DNA of 29,986 bases. Origin: an uncultured Candidatus Saccharibacteria bacterium. Its GTDB lineage: Bacteria; Patescibacteriota; Saccharimonadia; Saccharimonadales; Saccharimonadaceae. The stretch is taken from positions 1 through 29,986 of the forward strand of contig CANAUU010000002.1 of the NCBI GenBank assembly GCA_947364965.1. Reading direction: 5' to 3'. The position numbers were made by a program, and so were the translations under genes. Position 1 is the first letter of the stretch, and every line of letters begins with the position of its first letter. Below, piece by piece: positions 13,930 to 22,530 of this stretch. Under the pieces are notes generated by a model. The model did no database searches. It worked only from the letters and a program-made list of their open reading frames with translations, and was not told the DNA's origin.

Positions 13930-15495
13930 ATGCCAATACTATCACCACACTCAACGGAACCGCGATCCCATTTCGCTCCACATTTTCGCGCGCTAAAACT
14001 CCACCCACTCCATCCTTCTTGGGCTTTTTACACCTGCATTGTCGGAATTATCATCGGTATAGTCTGCATGCTTAGTTTCCAGCCCTTTTTCTCCGGCATA
14101 ACCTATCTAGTTCTCGCCGTCCTGTTGCTCATAATTTCCATTTCCCGCACAAATTATATCACGATTATTCTTGCCTTTATCGCCGGAATGATTTTTGCTA
14201 GTTGTCGTGTTGTCCCAGAAGTGACCGATGCCCAACATATCGCTATGTGGTCTGGCCAGACCGCCATCGTCACCGGCAAAATCTCCACCGAACCAGCCGT
14301 AAATCCTAGCGGAGTCGTCATCAACCTGGCTAATCTCCAATTCGAGCCAGCAGCCGAACCCTTTCGCGGCACTCTTTATGTTCAACTTCCGAAAAACTCC
14401 GATTCAGAAGCCCTCCTCCGTTCAGATTTAATCACTCTAAAAGGGAAGCTTGGCGACGCCTTCGGGACTTACACTGGCACTATGTTTCGCCCTGAAATTA
14501 TCGCCGTCGAACGTTCTAGCCCTGGCGATCTTGCCGCGCAGTTCAAGAACTTTTTTGCCAGCAAAGTTCGCGAACATATTTCATCGCCCGCAGTTGATCT
14601 CGGTCTTGGTTATCTCGTCGGCGACAAAACTGGTTTATCAGAAGATTTTTCCGACACTCTGCGTGCTGTCGGCATGACTCACGTCGTCGTTGCTTCTGGC
14701 GCACATCTGGGTATTCTCGTTGGGCTTATCGGGAAACTTTTTGGCAAAATTTCCAAGTTTGCTGGTCTGCTTTTCTCGCTCCTGGCGATTTTTGCATTCG
14801 CATTGGTCGTCGGCTTCACTGCCTCCATGACTCGTGCCGCTCTCGTTGCGAGTTTAAGCCTACTTTTTGGCTATGTTGGGCGCAAATTCACGCCGCTTCG
14901 TCTCATCCTTTTTGTTGCCGCGCTAACACTCCTCATTTCGCCGAACAATCTTTTTAATCTTGGCTGGCAACTTTCTTTTGCTTCCTTTTTCGGCATTCTC
15001 ATCCTCGCTCCGCGCCTCACCAAATTTCTCTATGGTGGCAAAAATCCCCCTTGGCTCGCCTCTATGCTCATCACGAGCCTTGCGACCAACCTCGTTTGCA
15101 CTCCGCTCCTGATTTTTAACTTCGGTTCATTTTCGCTCCTCTCTTTCGTCGCGAATCTTATCATTCTTCCCACTCTCCCTTACGCCATGCTTCTCGTTTT
15201 TCTTACTGGCGCAGTTAGCTTCATCCCGTTTCTCGTCGTGCCAATCTCCGCTTTCGCAACGCTTCTTCTGGACTTTCACATTAACTTCATCAATTTTCTT
15301 GGCACAAAAACTGCTCTCATTTTTGAGCTCCCTGCTTCCGATCCGCGCATTTTTCTTTTCTATCTTCCAATCATCTTCTGCCTCATCGTCGGACCAATTC
15401 ACAAATTACTTCAACGCGCCCGCCCGCTCACCCCGGAAACCTTCGCTGAAATCACGGAAATATGTTATAATGACAATTATGACAGCCCGCCCTAA
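13930..15495 (+). CDS. comEC: ComEC/Rec2-type DNA uptake channel, without metallo-hydrolase domain
   Basis: The 521-residue membrane protein begins with hydrophobic helices and a DUF4131-like domain (about 30-190), then the Competence domain: GLGYLVGDKTGLS, the hallmark VVVASGAHLGILVG, and ASMTRAALVASLSLL, with about ten further helices. ComEC carries single-stranded DNA across the cytoplasmic membrane in natural transformation. Bacillus ComEC is about 770 residues and ends in a metallo-beta-lactamase domain thought to degrade one strand; here the protein ends after the channel, so that activity is missing or encoded elsewhere. The start is set by the promoter at 13893-13922, and the first helix begins near residue 30. 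The 3' end overlaps tsaE by 17 bases. A TfoX-N-domain gene lies at 19880. Confidence 0.9.
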   Translation: MPILSPHSTEPRSHFAPHFRALKLHPLHPSWAFYTCIVGIIIGIVCMLSFQPFFSGITYLVLAVLLLIISISRTNYITIILAFIAGMIFASCRVVPEVTDAQHIAMWSGQTAIVTGKISTEPAVNPSGVVINLANLQFEPAAEPFRGTLYVQLPKNSDSEALLRSDLITLKGKLGDAFGTYTGTMFRPEIIAVERSSPGDLAAQFKNFFASKVREHISSPAVDLGLGYLVGDKTGLSEDFSDTLRAVGMTHVVVASGAHLGILVGLIGKLFGKISKFAGLLFSLLAIFAFALVVGFTASMTRAALVASLSLLFGYVGRKFTPLRLILFVAALTLLISPNNLFNLGWQLSFASFFGILILAPRLTKFLYGGKNPPWLASMLITSLATNLVCTPLLIFNFGSFSLLSFVANLIILPTLPYAMLLVFLTGAVSFIPFLVVPISAFATLLLDFHINFINFLGTKTALIFELPASDPRIFLFYLPIIFCLIVGPIHKLLQRARPLTPETFAEITEICYNDNYDSPP

Positions 15496-15967
15496 TTCCG
15501 TCGAAATTACTTCCGAAGCTGACATGATCGCTTTCGGACGGAGTTTTGCTGAAAAAATTCTTGCTGCTGCGAACCGAAGCATGGTTTTTGAACTCGTCGG
15601 TGACGTTGGCGCTGGCAAAACCACTTTCACTCGCGGTCTTGCCGAAGGCTTAGGCATCACCGAACCGGTCACCAGCCCAAGTTTCACAATTTCCAAGCGC
15701 TACGCTTTCCCGCTCCCGAATGGCGAAACCGGTCAACTCATCCACTATGATTTTTACCGTCTCGACGATCCCGGGATCATGCGTGATGAACTCGCAGAAA
15801 CTCTCGTTGAGCCAAACCCGGTTGTCGTTGTCGAATGGGGCGGCGATGTAGCCGATCTTCTCCCGAAAGACAAAATGCAGCTCAAAATCTTTCTCCAGGA
15901 AGATAGCTCCCGCCTTATTGAAATTACTGAACCGTTCACCACGTTAGCAAAGGAACGAGCCGCATGA
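15479..15967 (+). CDS. tsaE: TsaE, ATPase of the tRNA t6A37 synthesis complex
   Basis: The 162-residue protein has Walker A GDVGAGKT (41-48), the TSPSFTISKRY segment and LIHYDFYRLDD, the Walker B-like region of TsaE. TsaE binds TsaB and TsaD and drives cycles of threonylcarbamoyl transfer to A37 of ANN-decoding tRNAs. A longer frame begins at 15299 inside comEC, but TGTTATAAT at 15463-15471 is an extended -10 box eight bases before the ATG at 15479, giving a leaderless start at the expected family N-terminus. The stop overlaps the next start (ATGA), so tsaE and tsaB are translationally coupled. Confidence 0.9.
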   Translation: MTARPNSVEITSEADMIAFGRSFAEKILAAANRSMVFELVGDVGAGKTTFTRGLAEGLGITEPVTSPSFTISKRYAFPLPNGETGQLIHYDFYRLDDPGIMRDELAETLVEPNPVVVVEWGGDVADLLPKDKMQLKIFLQEDSSRLIEITEPFTTLAKERAA

Positions 15968-16296
15968 AACTTTATCTTGACACTTCGACCGATACTTGCG
16001 TATTGAAACTTGATGATAAGGTCTATGAATGGGAATCTGGTCACGAAATGGCCGAAAAAATCTTCACTTTCATCCACGGCAAACTCCAAGAAAACCAAGC
16101 CGCTTGGCAAGACATTTCCGAAATCACTTTTATGAGCGGACCGGGCTCATTTACCGGTCTGCGTATCGGCGCCGCTATTGTGAATGCTCTCGCCGACCAA
16201 CTCCAAATCCCGCTCTACGACCACCATGGTAATCAGCACAAAATCATCCTTCCCGAATACGACCGTCCCGCCAATATCTCTGCGCCGCGCAAATAA
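15964..16296 (+). CDS. tsaB: Short TsaB-like protein (N-terminal lobe only)
   Basis: The 110-residue protein starts MKLYLDTSTD and contains MSGPGSFTGLRIG, the signature of the ASKHA-fold TsaB that scaffolds the TsaD/TsaE complex. Typical TsaB is about 220-240 residues; here only the first lobe is present, ending in a basic tail and a clean stop. It overlaps tsaE by ATGA and keeps the key GPGSFTGLR loop, so it is probably functional rather than decaying. The remaining lobe was looked for in the next 160 bases and not found; the sequence there is promoter and leader of rny. Confidence 0.85.
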   Translation: MKLYLDTSTDTCVLKLDDKVYEWESGHEMAEKIFTFIHGKLQENQAAWQDISEITFMSGPGSFTGLRIGAAIVNALADQLQIPLYDHHGNQHKIILPEYDRPANISAPRK

Positions 16297-16365
16297 TCTA
16301 AGCGCTTTAACCCCGCCTTGCCAATTTTGTCAAGACTTTTTCTCCCCAGTATTCCCAATCTATGT

Positions 16366-16371
16366 TATAAT
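16366..16371 (+). promoter_or_regulatory. Extended -10 promoter of rny
   Basis: TGTTATAAT ending at 16371, an extended -10 box without an obvious -35. The start would be about 16378, giving an 80-base AT-rich leader with a GGAAAGG ribosome site before the ATG at 16459. Confidence 0.55.
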
Positions 16372-16458
16372 AAACCCAGAAACTTATTAATTTATATTTT
16401 ATTTGTTTACCCCGTCGGCATAGAGAAAAATGTCGACACAACAATTGGAAAGGTTATT

Positions 16459-17970
16459 ATGATACCAGCAATTATTGCCCTAATCGTCGGCATCGCTGTC
16501 GGTGCGGGCGGAATTTTTGCCTATAACAAAAAGAATGAGAACGGCGGTAAGAATAAAGCCGAGGACCTTGTGCGCAAGGCTAAAAATGAAGCTTCTGATA
16601 TTGTCTTGAAAGCTAAGACTGACGCCGCTAGCATGGCCGAAAAGTCCCAACAGGAAGAAGCCGAACGCCGTCGTGAGTGGAAAAAAACCGAGAATCGCCT
16701 AAGCGAACGCGAAGCTAACCTGGATAATAAACTTGATCAACTTGAACAAAAAACCGAGCGCCTTGCCAAGCAGGAAAAAGAGCTTGATGATCTCAAAACT
16801 GAAGTTCGCGACATTCGCAATAAGCAGCAAGAAAAGTTGGAGAAAATCGCCGGTCTCACCAAGGAAGATGCTCGTGATAAATTGATGCAGATGACTGAGC
16901 GGGACATCAAACAAGATTTGGCCGGGCTTGTCGCGAAAGAGCAGAAGGAAATCAAGCACGAAATCGACGAAACTGCCCAAGCGATTCTTTTGACCGCAAT
17001 GGAGCGTATGTCTTCTGAAGTGACTGCTGACCGCACTGTCACCGCTTTGAAACTCCCTGATGACGATATGAAGGGTCGCATTATTGGTAAAGAAGGTCGC
17101 AACATCCAAGCTCTTCAACGCGCTACTGGTGTCGATATCATGGTTGACGATACTCCTGGCATGGTCGTTCTTTCTAGCTTTGATCCGATTCGCCGTCAGG
17201 TCGCTCGCTATGCGCTCGAGCGCCTCATGAAAGATGGCCGCATTAATCCGAGCTCAATTGAAGAAGCCGTCGCCAAAGCCGAACGCGAAATCGAGAAGGA
17301 AGTCGTCCGCGCCGGAGAAGACGCTGCACGCGAAGTCGGAGTGGTCGGTATTCCACGTGAACTTCTCCATCTGCTCGGCGAGCTAAAGTTCCGCACCAGC
17401 TATGGTCAGAATGTCCTTCTCCACTCCGTCGAAATGGCGCATATCGCCGGCATGATTGCTGAAGAAATCGGTGCCAACAAACGTGTCGCAAAAACCGCCA
17501 CTCTTCTCCACGATATTGGCAAAGCCGTCACTCACAAAATCGAAGGGAAGCATGCCGAAATCGGTGCCGAACTCGCCAAAAAGTATGGTATGCCCGACGA
17601 AGTTGTTCACGCCATGGCTGCTCATCATGACGATATTGAACCAACTACTCCAGAAGCTGTCATCGTGAAGATTGTTGATGCGCTCTCTGCCGCTCGCCCC
17701 GGCGCTCGTAATATTTCTGCTGAAAACTTTGCCGAGCGTATGCGCGATCTCGAAAATATTGCCACTAGCTTTCCAGGGATCGATAAAGCCTATGCGATTT
17801 CTGCTGGTCGCGAAATTCGTGTGATTGTCGAACCGAAGCAAATCGACGACCTCTCCGCTCTTAAACTCGCGCGCGACATTGCAAACAAGATCGAAGCCAC
17901 TATGTCTTATCCCGGTGTTATCAAAGTGAATGTGATTCGTGAAACTCGCGCCGTCGAATATGCCAAGTAA
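16459..17970 (+). CDS. rny: Ribonuclease Y
   Basis: The 503-residue protein has the full RNase Y layout: an N-terminal membrane helix (IPAIIALIVGIAVGAGG), a long charged coiled coil to about 190, a KH domain with GRIIGKEGRN near 205, and an HD domain with LLHDIGKA (His351, Asp352) and MAAHHDD. RNase Y is the membrane-bound endonuclease that begins mRNA decay in many bacteria lacking RNase E. An in-frame upstream extension from 16318 exists, but 16459 has a strong ribosome site (GGAAAGG) and starts directly with the membrane anchor. The gene overlaps the next by 11 bases. Confidence 0.95.
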   Translation: MIPAIIALIVGIAVGAGGIFAYNKKNENGGKNKAEDLVRKAKNEASDIVLKAKTDAASMAEKSQQEEAERRREWKKTENRLSEREANLDNKLDQLEQKTERLAKQEKELDDLKTEVRDIRNKQQEKLEKIAGLTKEDARDKLMQMTERDIKQDLAGLVAKEQKEIKHEIDETAQAILLTAMERMSSEVTADRTVTALKLPDDDMKGRIIGKEGRNIQALQRATGVDIMVDDTPGMVVLSSFDPIRRQVARYALERLMKDGRINPSSIEEAVAKAEREIEKEVVRAGEDAAREVGVVGIPRELLHLLGELKFRTSYGQNVLLHSVEMAHIAGMIAEEIGANKRVAKTATLLHDIGKAVTHKIEGKHAEIGAELAKKYGMPDEVVHAMAAHHDDIEPTTPEAVIVKIVDALSAARPGARNISAENFAERMRDLENIATSFPGIDKAYAISAGREIRVIVEPKQIDDLSALKLARDIANKIEATMSYPGVIKVNVIRETRAVEYAK

Positions 17971-18784
17971 TCCATCACCCAACTCTCTCCCGCTCGCCGA
18001 GCCCCCTCTCAAGAAGCGCATCTCTCGCCGCACGCTTATCAAGCTCGCCGTCGTCACGCTCGTCATCGTCGCTCTGCTTGGCTACCTCGCTTGGGATATT
18101 ATTGCTGGCGGTCCGCTCATGACTTTATTGACTAATCGAGAAAAGCTAATCGAAGCGGTCAATTCTTGGGGACCTTTTGCGCCAATTCTCTACATCCTGC
18201 TCCAAGTTCTTCAGACTGTTGCGGCCCCTATCCCCGGCCAAATCGTCGGCGGCATCGGCGGCTTTATCTTCGGCCCCTGGGGGATTCTCTGGACAACAAT
18301 CGGCACGCTCATCGGTTGCTGGATTGTTTTCAAAATCGCTCGCCGCTTCGGTCGCCCGCTCCTCGAAAAGCTTTTCAAGAAATCTGCCATCGAAAAATTT
18401 GACTTCATCATCAACGCCAAGAGCGCTTCGCTCATCCTCTTCGCGATTTTTCTCTTACCCGGGTTCCCTGACGACATAGTCTGCTATATTGCTGGTCTCA
18501 CTAACCTCTCAATCAAGCGCCTAATGGCAATTGTCGCCCTTGGCCGCTTCCCAGTCATCGTACTCACGAATTATATCGGCGCCGAGGTCGGCACGAACTT
18601 CGTCATGGTCGTCCTCGTCGCCCTACTTGCCGTAGTAATTTTGGCTATTGGCATCTGGCAGCGCGAACGTATTATGTCATTTTTGAAGCGCGAAGCTAGT
18701 AGCGAAAAGATTCGCGATGCTCAACCGCCTAACAATAAACCGTCTAATGGCTCTCCCACCCCGAAACCAAAAGCCAAAAACTAA
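17960..18784 (+). CDS. TVP38/TMEM64 (VTT/DedA-like) membrane protein
   Basis: The 274-residue protein has a Pro/Ser-rich N-terminus, a first membrane helix (LIKLAVVTLVIVALLGYL), then the VTT-domain core: APIPGQIVGGIGGFIFG, GTLIGCWIVFKIARRFG and LFAIFLLPGFPDDIVCYIAG, followed by two more helices and a basic disordered tail. VTT proteins are related to DedA and are thought to act as lipid scramblases or transporters. The start at 17960 overlaps the end of rny; a GTG at 17939 in the same frame is an alternative. The stop overlaps the stop of the convergent NUDIX gene by a few bases, leaving no room for a terminator. Confidence 0.85.
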   Translation: MPSNPSPNSLPLAEPPLKKRISRRTLIKLAVVTLVIVALLGYLAWDIIAGGPLMTLLTNREKLIEAVNSWGPFAPILYILLQVLQTVAAPIPGQIVGGIGGFIFGPWGILWTTIGTLIGCWIVFKIARRFGRPLLEKLFKKSAIEKFDFIINAKSASLILFAIFLLPGFPDDIVCYIAGLTNLSIKRLMAIVALGRFPVIVLTNYIGAEVGTNFVMVVLVALLAVVILAIGIWQRERIMSFLKREASSEKIRDAQPPNNKPSNGSPTPKPKAKN

Positions 18785-19395
18785 TATTTGTACAACTCCG
18801 GCAAGTCCATCATCTCTTCTAGTCGCACACGTTCACTCAATTCCTTAAAGCGCATATATCGCGCATCACCGCTTTCCATTAGCTTCTTCACCTCGCCAAA
18901 ACTCATTGCTTCGACCTCAATTTTTTCTCCCGCATCTAAACTTTGTTCTGTGCGCCCTTCCAGACCCGTCGCCAGAAAAGTATAAACTAGCCAATCAACT
19001 TTATTAAACGGCTGCTCAACCTTAATTAATTTCCAATTCCTAAAACTTAATCCAGTCTCTTCCAACAATTCTCGCTTTGCCGCCGCAAGCTCATCTGCAT
19101 CATCGTCATCCATACGTCCACCAGGATAATCGTAGAAACAGTCCTTGCGTGGCTGTTCCTGCTTCGTCACAATTATCCGCGCTTCGCTTGCCTTAAACCC
19201 CAACTCTCGCGCCTCCTCCGCTGTCACAATTGGAAGTATCTTCACCGTGTCCGGTCGCCGCAACATCTCAAACGTCTCAAAACTCCCATCAAACATTTTC
19301 TGCGGCCACTGATAAACCGCCCAAATTTTCCCCTGAAAAACCTTCTCTGCTTCCGCTGGAACTAATTTTACATTGTCTGGTATAAACTTCCTCAT
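18781..19395 (-). CDS. NUDIX hydrolase, ADP-ribose pyrophosphatase-like
   Basis: The 204-residue protein carries a NUDIX box, GGRMDDDDADEL followed by KRELLEETGL, with one extra residue between Gly and Arg relative to the standard motif. The catalytic REL-EE core is intact. Together with the N-terminal beta-rich part it resembles ADP-ribose/sugar-nucleotide pyrophosphatases, which remove toxic or surplus nucleoside diphosphate derivatives. A start six codons upstream (19413) is possible, but a minus-strand TATAAT at 19402-19407 ends seven bases before the ATG at 19395, so a leaderless start there is preferred. It is convergent with and overlaps the TVP38-like gene by 4 bases. The precise substrate cannot be read from sequence. 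Confidence 0.85.
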   Translation of the reverse strand: MRKFIPDNVKLVPAEAEKVFQGKIWAVYQWPQKMFDGSFETFEMLRRPDTVKILPIVTAEEARELGFKASEARIIVTKQEQPRKDCFYDYPGGRMDDDDADELAAAKRELLEETGLSFRNWKLIKVEQPFNKVDWLVYTFLATGLEGRTEQSLDAGEKIEVEAMSFGEVKKLMESGDARYMRFKELSERVRLEEMMDLPELYKY

Positions 19396-19555
19396 ATCTT
19401 TATTATATCGCATTTCCGAAATTACCCTATTAGACTATTCGAGCAAAAGACTACCATAAAAGAAAGACCCCGGCGCAAAACGCGCCGAAGCCAAAAATAC
19501 AAGTAAGCAGGTGTATTAGCGGCTATCTTGAACAATATCATGATATAATCAAAAT

Positions 19556-19870
19556 ATGAAACACAAAATCGTTGTCTTGAGCGGGTCGATTCGCTTTTGG
19601 GACAAAATCCAAGAAATGCACGAGAAGCTCGAGCTTGAGAATAGCTATGTAGTTGTTGGTATCACTCCGCACGTGATGTCGCGAGATTTTACCCCCGAAG
19701 AGGAAGATTTACTCGATGAGCTCCACCGTGAAAAGATTCAGCTTGCCGATGCCTTGTATGTAGTCAACGTCGACGGCTACATAGGAAACAGCACGCGGAG
19801 CGAAATTGAATTTGCCAAACAACTTGGCAAGGAAATTATCTATCTTGAGCCAGTAGAAACTCTAGCCTAG
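19556..19870 (+). CDS. Nucleoside 2-deoxyribosyltransferase-like small Rossmann protein
   Basis: The 104-residue protein starts KIVVLSGSIRF and ends with LADALYVVNVDGYIGNSTRSEIEFAKQLG in pieces, matching the fold of nucleoside 2-deoxyribosyltransferase-like proteins: the GYIGNST loop and SEIEFA helix are typical. Members bind nucleosides or nucleotides; some are enzymes, others ligand sensors. TGATATAAT at 19541-19549 is an extended -10 box ending seven bases before the ATG, so the mRNA should be leaderless. The TfoX-N gene follows ten bases after the stop in the same direction. The family call is moderate; the activity is unknown. Confidence 0.7.
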   Translation: MKHKIVVLSGSIRFWDKIQEMHEKLELENSYVVVGITPHVMSRDFTPEEEDLLDELHREKIQLADALYVVNVDGYIGNSTRSEIEFAKQLGKEIIYLEPVETLA

Positions 19871-19879
19871 GAAGCTATC

Positions 19880-20200
19880 ATGCCCACCACTCCCGTTCAA
19901 AAAGATCAAATCATCTCCCACCTTGAACCACTCGGCGATATTACCGTGCGTCCAATGATGGGCGAATACCTCGTTTATTTTAACGGCATATATTTTGCTA
20001 ATATTTGCGATGGGCATCTTCTTATCAAAATCACCCCGACGAACAGTCACTACGATCTCCCCGAAGTTCTCCCTTACCCTAGCGCCAAGCGCAATATGTT
20101 CCGCGTCGATGACTCTAACGACCTCAACTTCCTTCAGGAACTTATCACCAAAACCATTGAAGGGCTCCCAAAGCCAAAACCGAAACCAAAACGCAAATAA
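19880..20200 (+). CDS. TfoX N-terminal domain protein
   Basis: The 106-residue protein has the TfoX_N pattern: RPMMGEYLVYFNGIYFANI, followed by the LLIKIT strand and the late Y-P-S-AKRNMFRVDD segment. Full-length TfoX/Sxy regulates natural competence in gamma-proteobacteria; stand-alone TfoX_N proteins are widespread and mostly uncharacterised. AGGAAG overlapping the previous stop serves as ribosome site, so this is a two-gene operon with the Rossmann-like gene at 19556. The tail KPKPKPKRK is basic and could contact nucleic acid. With comEC in the same window a link to competence is possible but not shown. Confidence 0.8.
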   Translation: MPTTPVQKDQIISHLEPLGDITVRPMMGEYLVYFNGIYFANICDGHLLIKITPTNSHYDLPEVLPYPSAKRNMFRVDDSNDLNFLQELITKTIEGLPKPKPKPKRK

Positions 20201-20269
20201 CCATAACTCCTAAAGAAGAATCTCGTTCACCTAGGCGCGATGGGGGCGAATGGATGGGGAACGAATGCC

Positions 20270-20800
20270 TTACTTTTTCTCCATAGTTAATATAATTCCA
20301 ATCCCCAATCCTACAAGCATCACTGGCGCTATTCTCACAAGCAACCACTCAAAGGAGTGCAAAAACGTCTTAAGCACTAGATATTCAGAGTCGCCAGAGT
20401 CCCAATCAGCATACCAACTCCCCAGTAAGCCTAACGTTATCAGCATCACGATAATCAGTGCGCCTAGCGCAACAAACGTCCAGCGAATAATTTTTCTCGT
20501 CTGCTGCTTCCGTCGCGATAGTTGCAGATTGATATTTTCGAGTTTTTCAGAAATCGCCCTCATGGTGTCTGCGCCAGTTTCGGGAACACTCACGCTGGTT
20601 TTAGGGACATCCTCTCCGAGTAGCGTGCTGACGGGCGTGTCAAAAATTTCCGACATTCGAACCAACATCTCCGCATCCGGCACGGATAAACCTCGTTCCC
20701 ATTTAGAAACCGTTTGCCGAACCGCGTGCAGTTTGGTGGCTAACTCTTCTTGAGAAAGCCCCTTCGCCTCCCTCAAAGCCTTAATATTATGTTTGAGCAT
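20270..20800 (-). CDS. XRE-family regulator with C-terminal membrane helices
   Basis: The 176-residue protein has an N-terminal Cro/CI-type helix-turn-helix (LREAKGLSQEELATKLHAV, then RQTVSKWERG), a linker and amphipathic stretch, and two membrane helices (FVALGALIIVMLITLGLLG and a second near the C-terminus). Such proteins are membrane-tethered transcription regulators or sensors. The start at 20800 (MLKHNIK) fits the family; the frame is open further upstream, but a promoter on the minus strand (TTGTGG, 17 bases, TATAAT at 20828-20856) and a GGAGAAAGGA ribosome site place transcription and translation here. It follows the UbiB-like operon but has its own promoter. Targets unknown. Confidence 0.85.
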   Translation of the reverse strand: MLKHNIKALREAKGLSQEELATKLHAVRQTVSKWERGLSVPDAEMLVRMSEIFDTPVSTLLGEDVPKTSVSVPETGADTMRAISEKLENINLQLSRRKQQTRKIIRWTFVALGALIIVMLITLGLLGSWYADWDSGDSEYLVLKTFLHSFEWLLVRIAPVMLVGLGIGIILTMEKK

Positions 20801-20827
20801 GGTATAATAAATCCTTTCTCCAGACAA

Positions 20828-20856
20828 ATTATATAGAGAATTGCCCGTTGCCACAA
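20828..20856 (-). promoter_or_regulatory. Promoter of the XRE regulator
   Basis: On the minus strand, TTGTGG (20856-20851), 17-base spacer, TATAAT (20833-20828). The start is expected near 20821, with the ribosome site between it and the ATG at 20800. Confidence 0.65.
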
Positions 20857-20878
20857 GAACTTCTTTTTAACATTGGGA

Positions 20879-21076
20879 TTATCCCCAAAATCCAACCATG
20901 GCAATTATCAGCGTCGCCAATCCCGCTCCGCAAACCAACCAAATTATCTCTTCACTCGATAAGCCCAGAATTGCGCACATTGCCGCAAGCCCCACCCAGA
21001 GAATCAGCAAACAAATTGCTGTCCATGGGTAGCGAATGTGTAATAACAAACTTTTCATAAAACTGTTCTTTTTCAT
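20879..21076 (-). CDS. Small two-helix membrane protein coupled to the UbiB-like gene
   Basis: The 65-residue protein has a short basic N-terminus and two hydrophobic helices (AICLLILWVGLAAMCAILG and IIWLVCGAGLATLIIAMVGF). Its ATG overlaps the stop of the UbiB-like gene by four bases (ATGA), a sign of translational coupling, which is the main reason to believe it is real. No known family recognised. It may be a partner or membrane anchor for the kinase-like protein. Confidence 0.65.
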   Translation of the reverse strand: MKKNSFMKSLLLHIRYPWTAICLLILWVGLAAMCAILGLSSEEIIWLVCGAGLATLIIAMVGFWG

Positions 21077-22530
21077 GCGAAAATCTTCTCCCTTACTAAA
21101 TTAAACAAGTATTCATCATTATCCGCCAGCGACGAAACCGTATTGACCAATAACTCATAACTTTCCGTCATCCCATAACGAGATGTTCTTACGCTATCAT
21201 GTGGCACACCTGTTTTTTGTGCATTTATCAACGCATATTCCATTGATCTCTCCATAATTTCTGAGAAATCATGGTTGCCGCCGCGATTATCCAGAATTGT
21301 CACCGCACCCAAGAATGCTTGCATTGCTTTCAAAAGTTCAAAATTCACCTCATCAATCTTCACGCTTAGCGCTCGTGTATCAACCAGTTGTATAAATACT
21401 TCCATCAAATGACCATCTTGAAATGCCTGGGCGCATCTTGCATCTCCAGACGCTCCGTCGCCCAACTTTTGCGCGATTGCGCTAGTTAGTATTTCTAACA
21501 AGTTTTCATTCTCAAAGCTACACTTTCGCATAGCTAAAGCGAGGTCCGGGCAGAAACAGGTCACGGTAGTCTCCAACAGCTCCTTAAGCTTATCCTTGCC
21601 CCGTAAAATGTCGTAGTATGCTTTCACCCAGTCATAATATGCTTCATGACTGGTTGGTTTCCGGGCAATAATCCCGAAATCAATCAGCCCAATTCGATTT
21701 TCACTGAGTAAAACAACATTACCTGGATGTGGGTCCCCATAAACGTAGTCGGCGCACATCGCCGTATAAAGTGCCTCGCCGCCGGCTAAAATTACCTGCT
21801 CCCAGACATCCGAGCCAGTCGCTTCCTTGACGATTTCCACAACAGACCTATCGCGCGTCGCCATACTCATCGCATCCGCCAAGGTCATCCCTTCAATAAA
21901 ATCCTGCACTATCACGCAGTTTGACGACATTTGCTCATAAACTTTCGGGATAACAACCCACGGATAATCGCGATACAATTCAATAAAATACTTCTGGTTT
22001 TCCACTTCTTTACGATAATCAGTCTCTTGAATTAAGATTTTTGAGTATGTATTATAAGCATCATTATAATCAACTAGAGATTTGGGTAGAAATTTTGAGA
22101 ATAACCAGCACATTCGTTTTAGAGCACGCAAATCCGCCTTTAAATTCTTCTGAATTGATGGACGCAGAATTTTTATCGCCACATCTTCGCCAGTTAATAA
22201 ATGCCCACGATAAACTTGCGCGAAACTCCCTGCCGCTACCGATTCGTCAGATACGTCGGCAAAGTTCCTTAAATTAACATACTCGCTAAGGTTAATCGGT
22301 TCACGTGGTGCCTGTGTAAAAATCCGCATTTCTCGTGGGCCGCCCCAACCCTCTAGGAATTTGCTTGAACTACCCAAAACTTGTAGAAATTTAATATAAA
22401 CCCCGCCCCACTCACGGAAGCTCTCAAAAATCGTCCTGCGATATTCTTGATCCTTCTTTGTTGTCCTCAATAACTTAATCCGGACAAGTTTCAGAACCAA
22501 TTTAGCATACCGCCGAGCATTTCTCATCAT
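21073..22530 (-). CDS. UbiB/ABC1/ADCK-family atypical kinase-like protein
   Basis: The 485-residue protein has the ABC1 core: an Ala-rich nucleotide loop AAGSFAQV (99-106), the lysine of VAIKIL (Lys120), YGDPHPGN (264-271) and the metal-binding IDFG (283-286). The family's N-terminal KxGQ motif appears as KFLQ (47-50), a relaxed form. UbiB-family proteins bind ATP and support isoprenoid lipid and quinone metabolism, probably by handling lipid intermediates; no ubiquinone genes are in the window and a quinone pathway is not expected in such a reduced genome. No C-terminal membrane helices are evident, but the gene is translationally coupled on both sides (ATGA overlaps) to tiny membrane proteins that could supply them. 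Confidence 0.88.
   Translation of the reverse strand: MMRNARRYAKLVLKLVRIKLLRTTKKDQEYRRTIFESFREWGGVYIKFLQVLGSSSKFLEGWGGPREMRIFTQAPREPINLSEYVNLRNFADVSDESVAAGSFAQVYRGHLLTGEDVAIKILRPSIQKNLKADLRALKRMCWLFSKFLPKSLVDYNDAYNTYSKILIQETDYRKEVENQKYFIELYRDYPWVVIPKVYEQMSSNCVIVQDFIEGMTLADAMSMATRDRSVVEIVKEATGSDVWEQVILAGGEALYTAMCADYVYGDPHPGNVVLLSENRIGLIDFGIIARKPTSHEAYYDWVKAYYDILRGKDKLKELLETTVTCFCPDLALAMRKCSFENENLLEILTSAIAQKLGDGASGDARCAQAFQDGHLMEVFIQLVDTRALSVKIDEVNFELLKAMQAFLGAVTILDNRGGNHDFSEIMERSMEYALINAQKTGVPHDSVRTSRYGMTESYELLVNTVSSLADNDEYLFNLVREKIFA

Noticed and set aside
15299..15478. N-terminal extension of tsaE by 60 codons.
   Set aside because: It lies inside comEC in another frame, has no TsaE similarity, and an extended -10 box points to the start at 15479.
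19471..19487. CGGCGC/GCGCCG hairpin between the divergent NUDIX and Rossmann-like genes as a terminator.
   Set aside because: It lies between two divergent genes with nothing to terminate, and the stem is only 6 bp. It may be an operator, but there is no further support.
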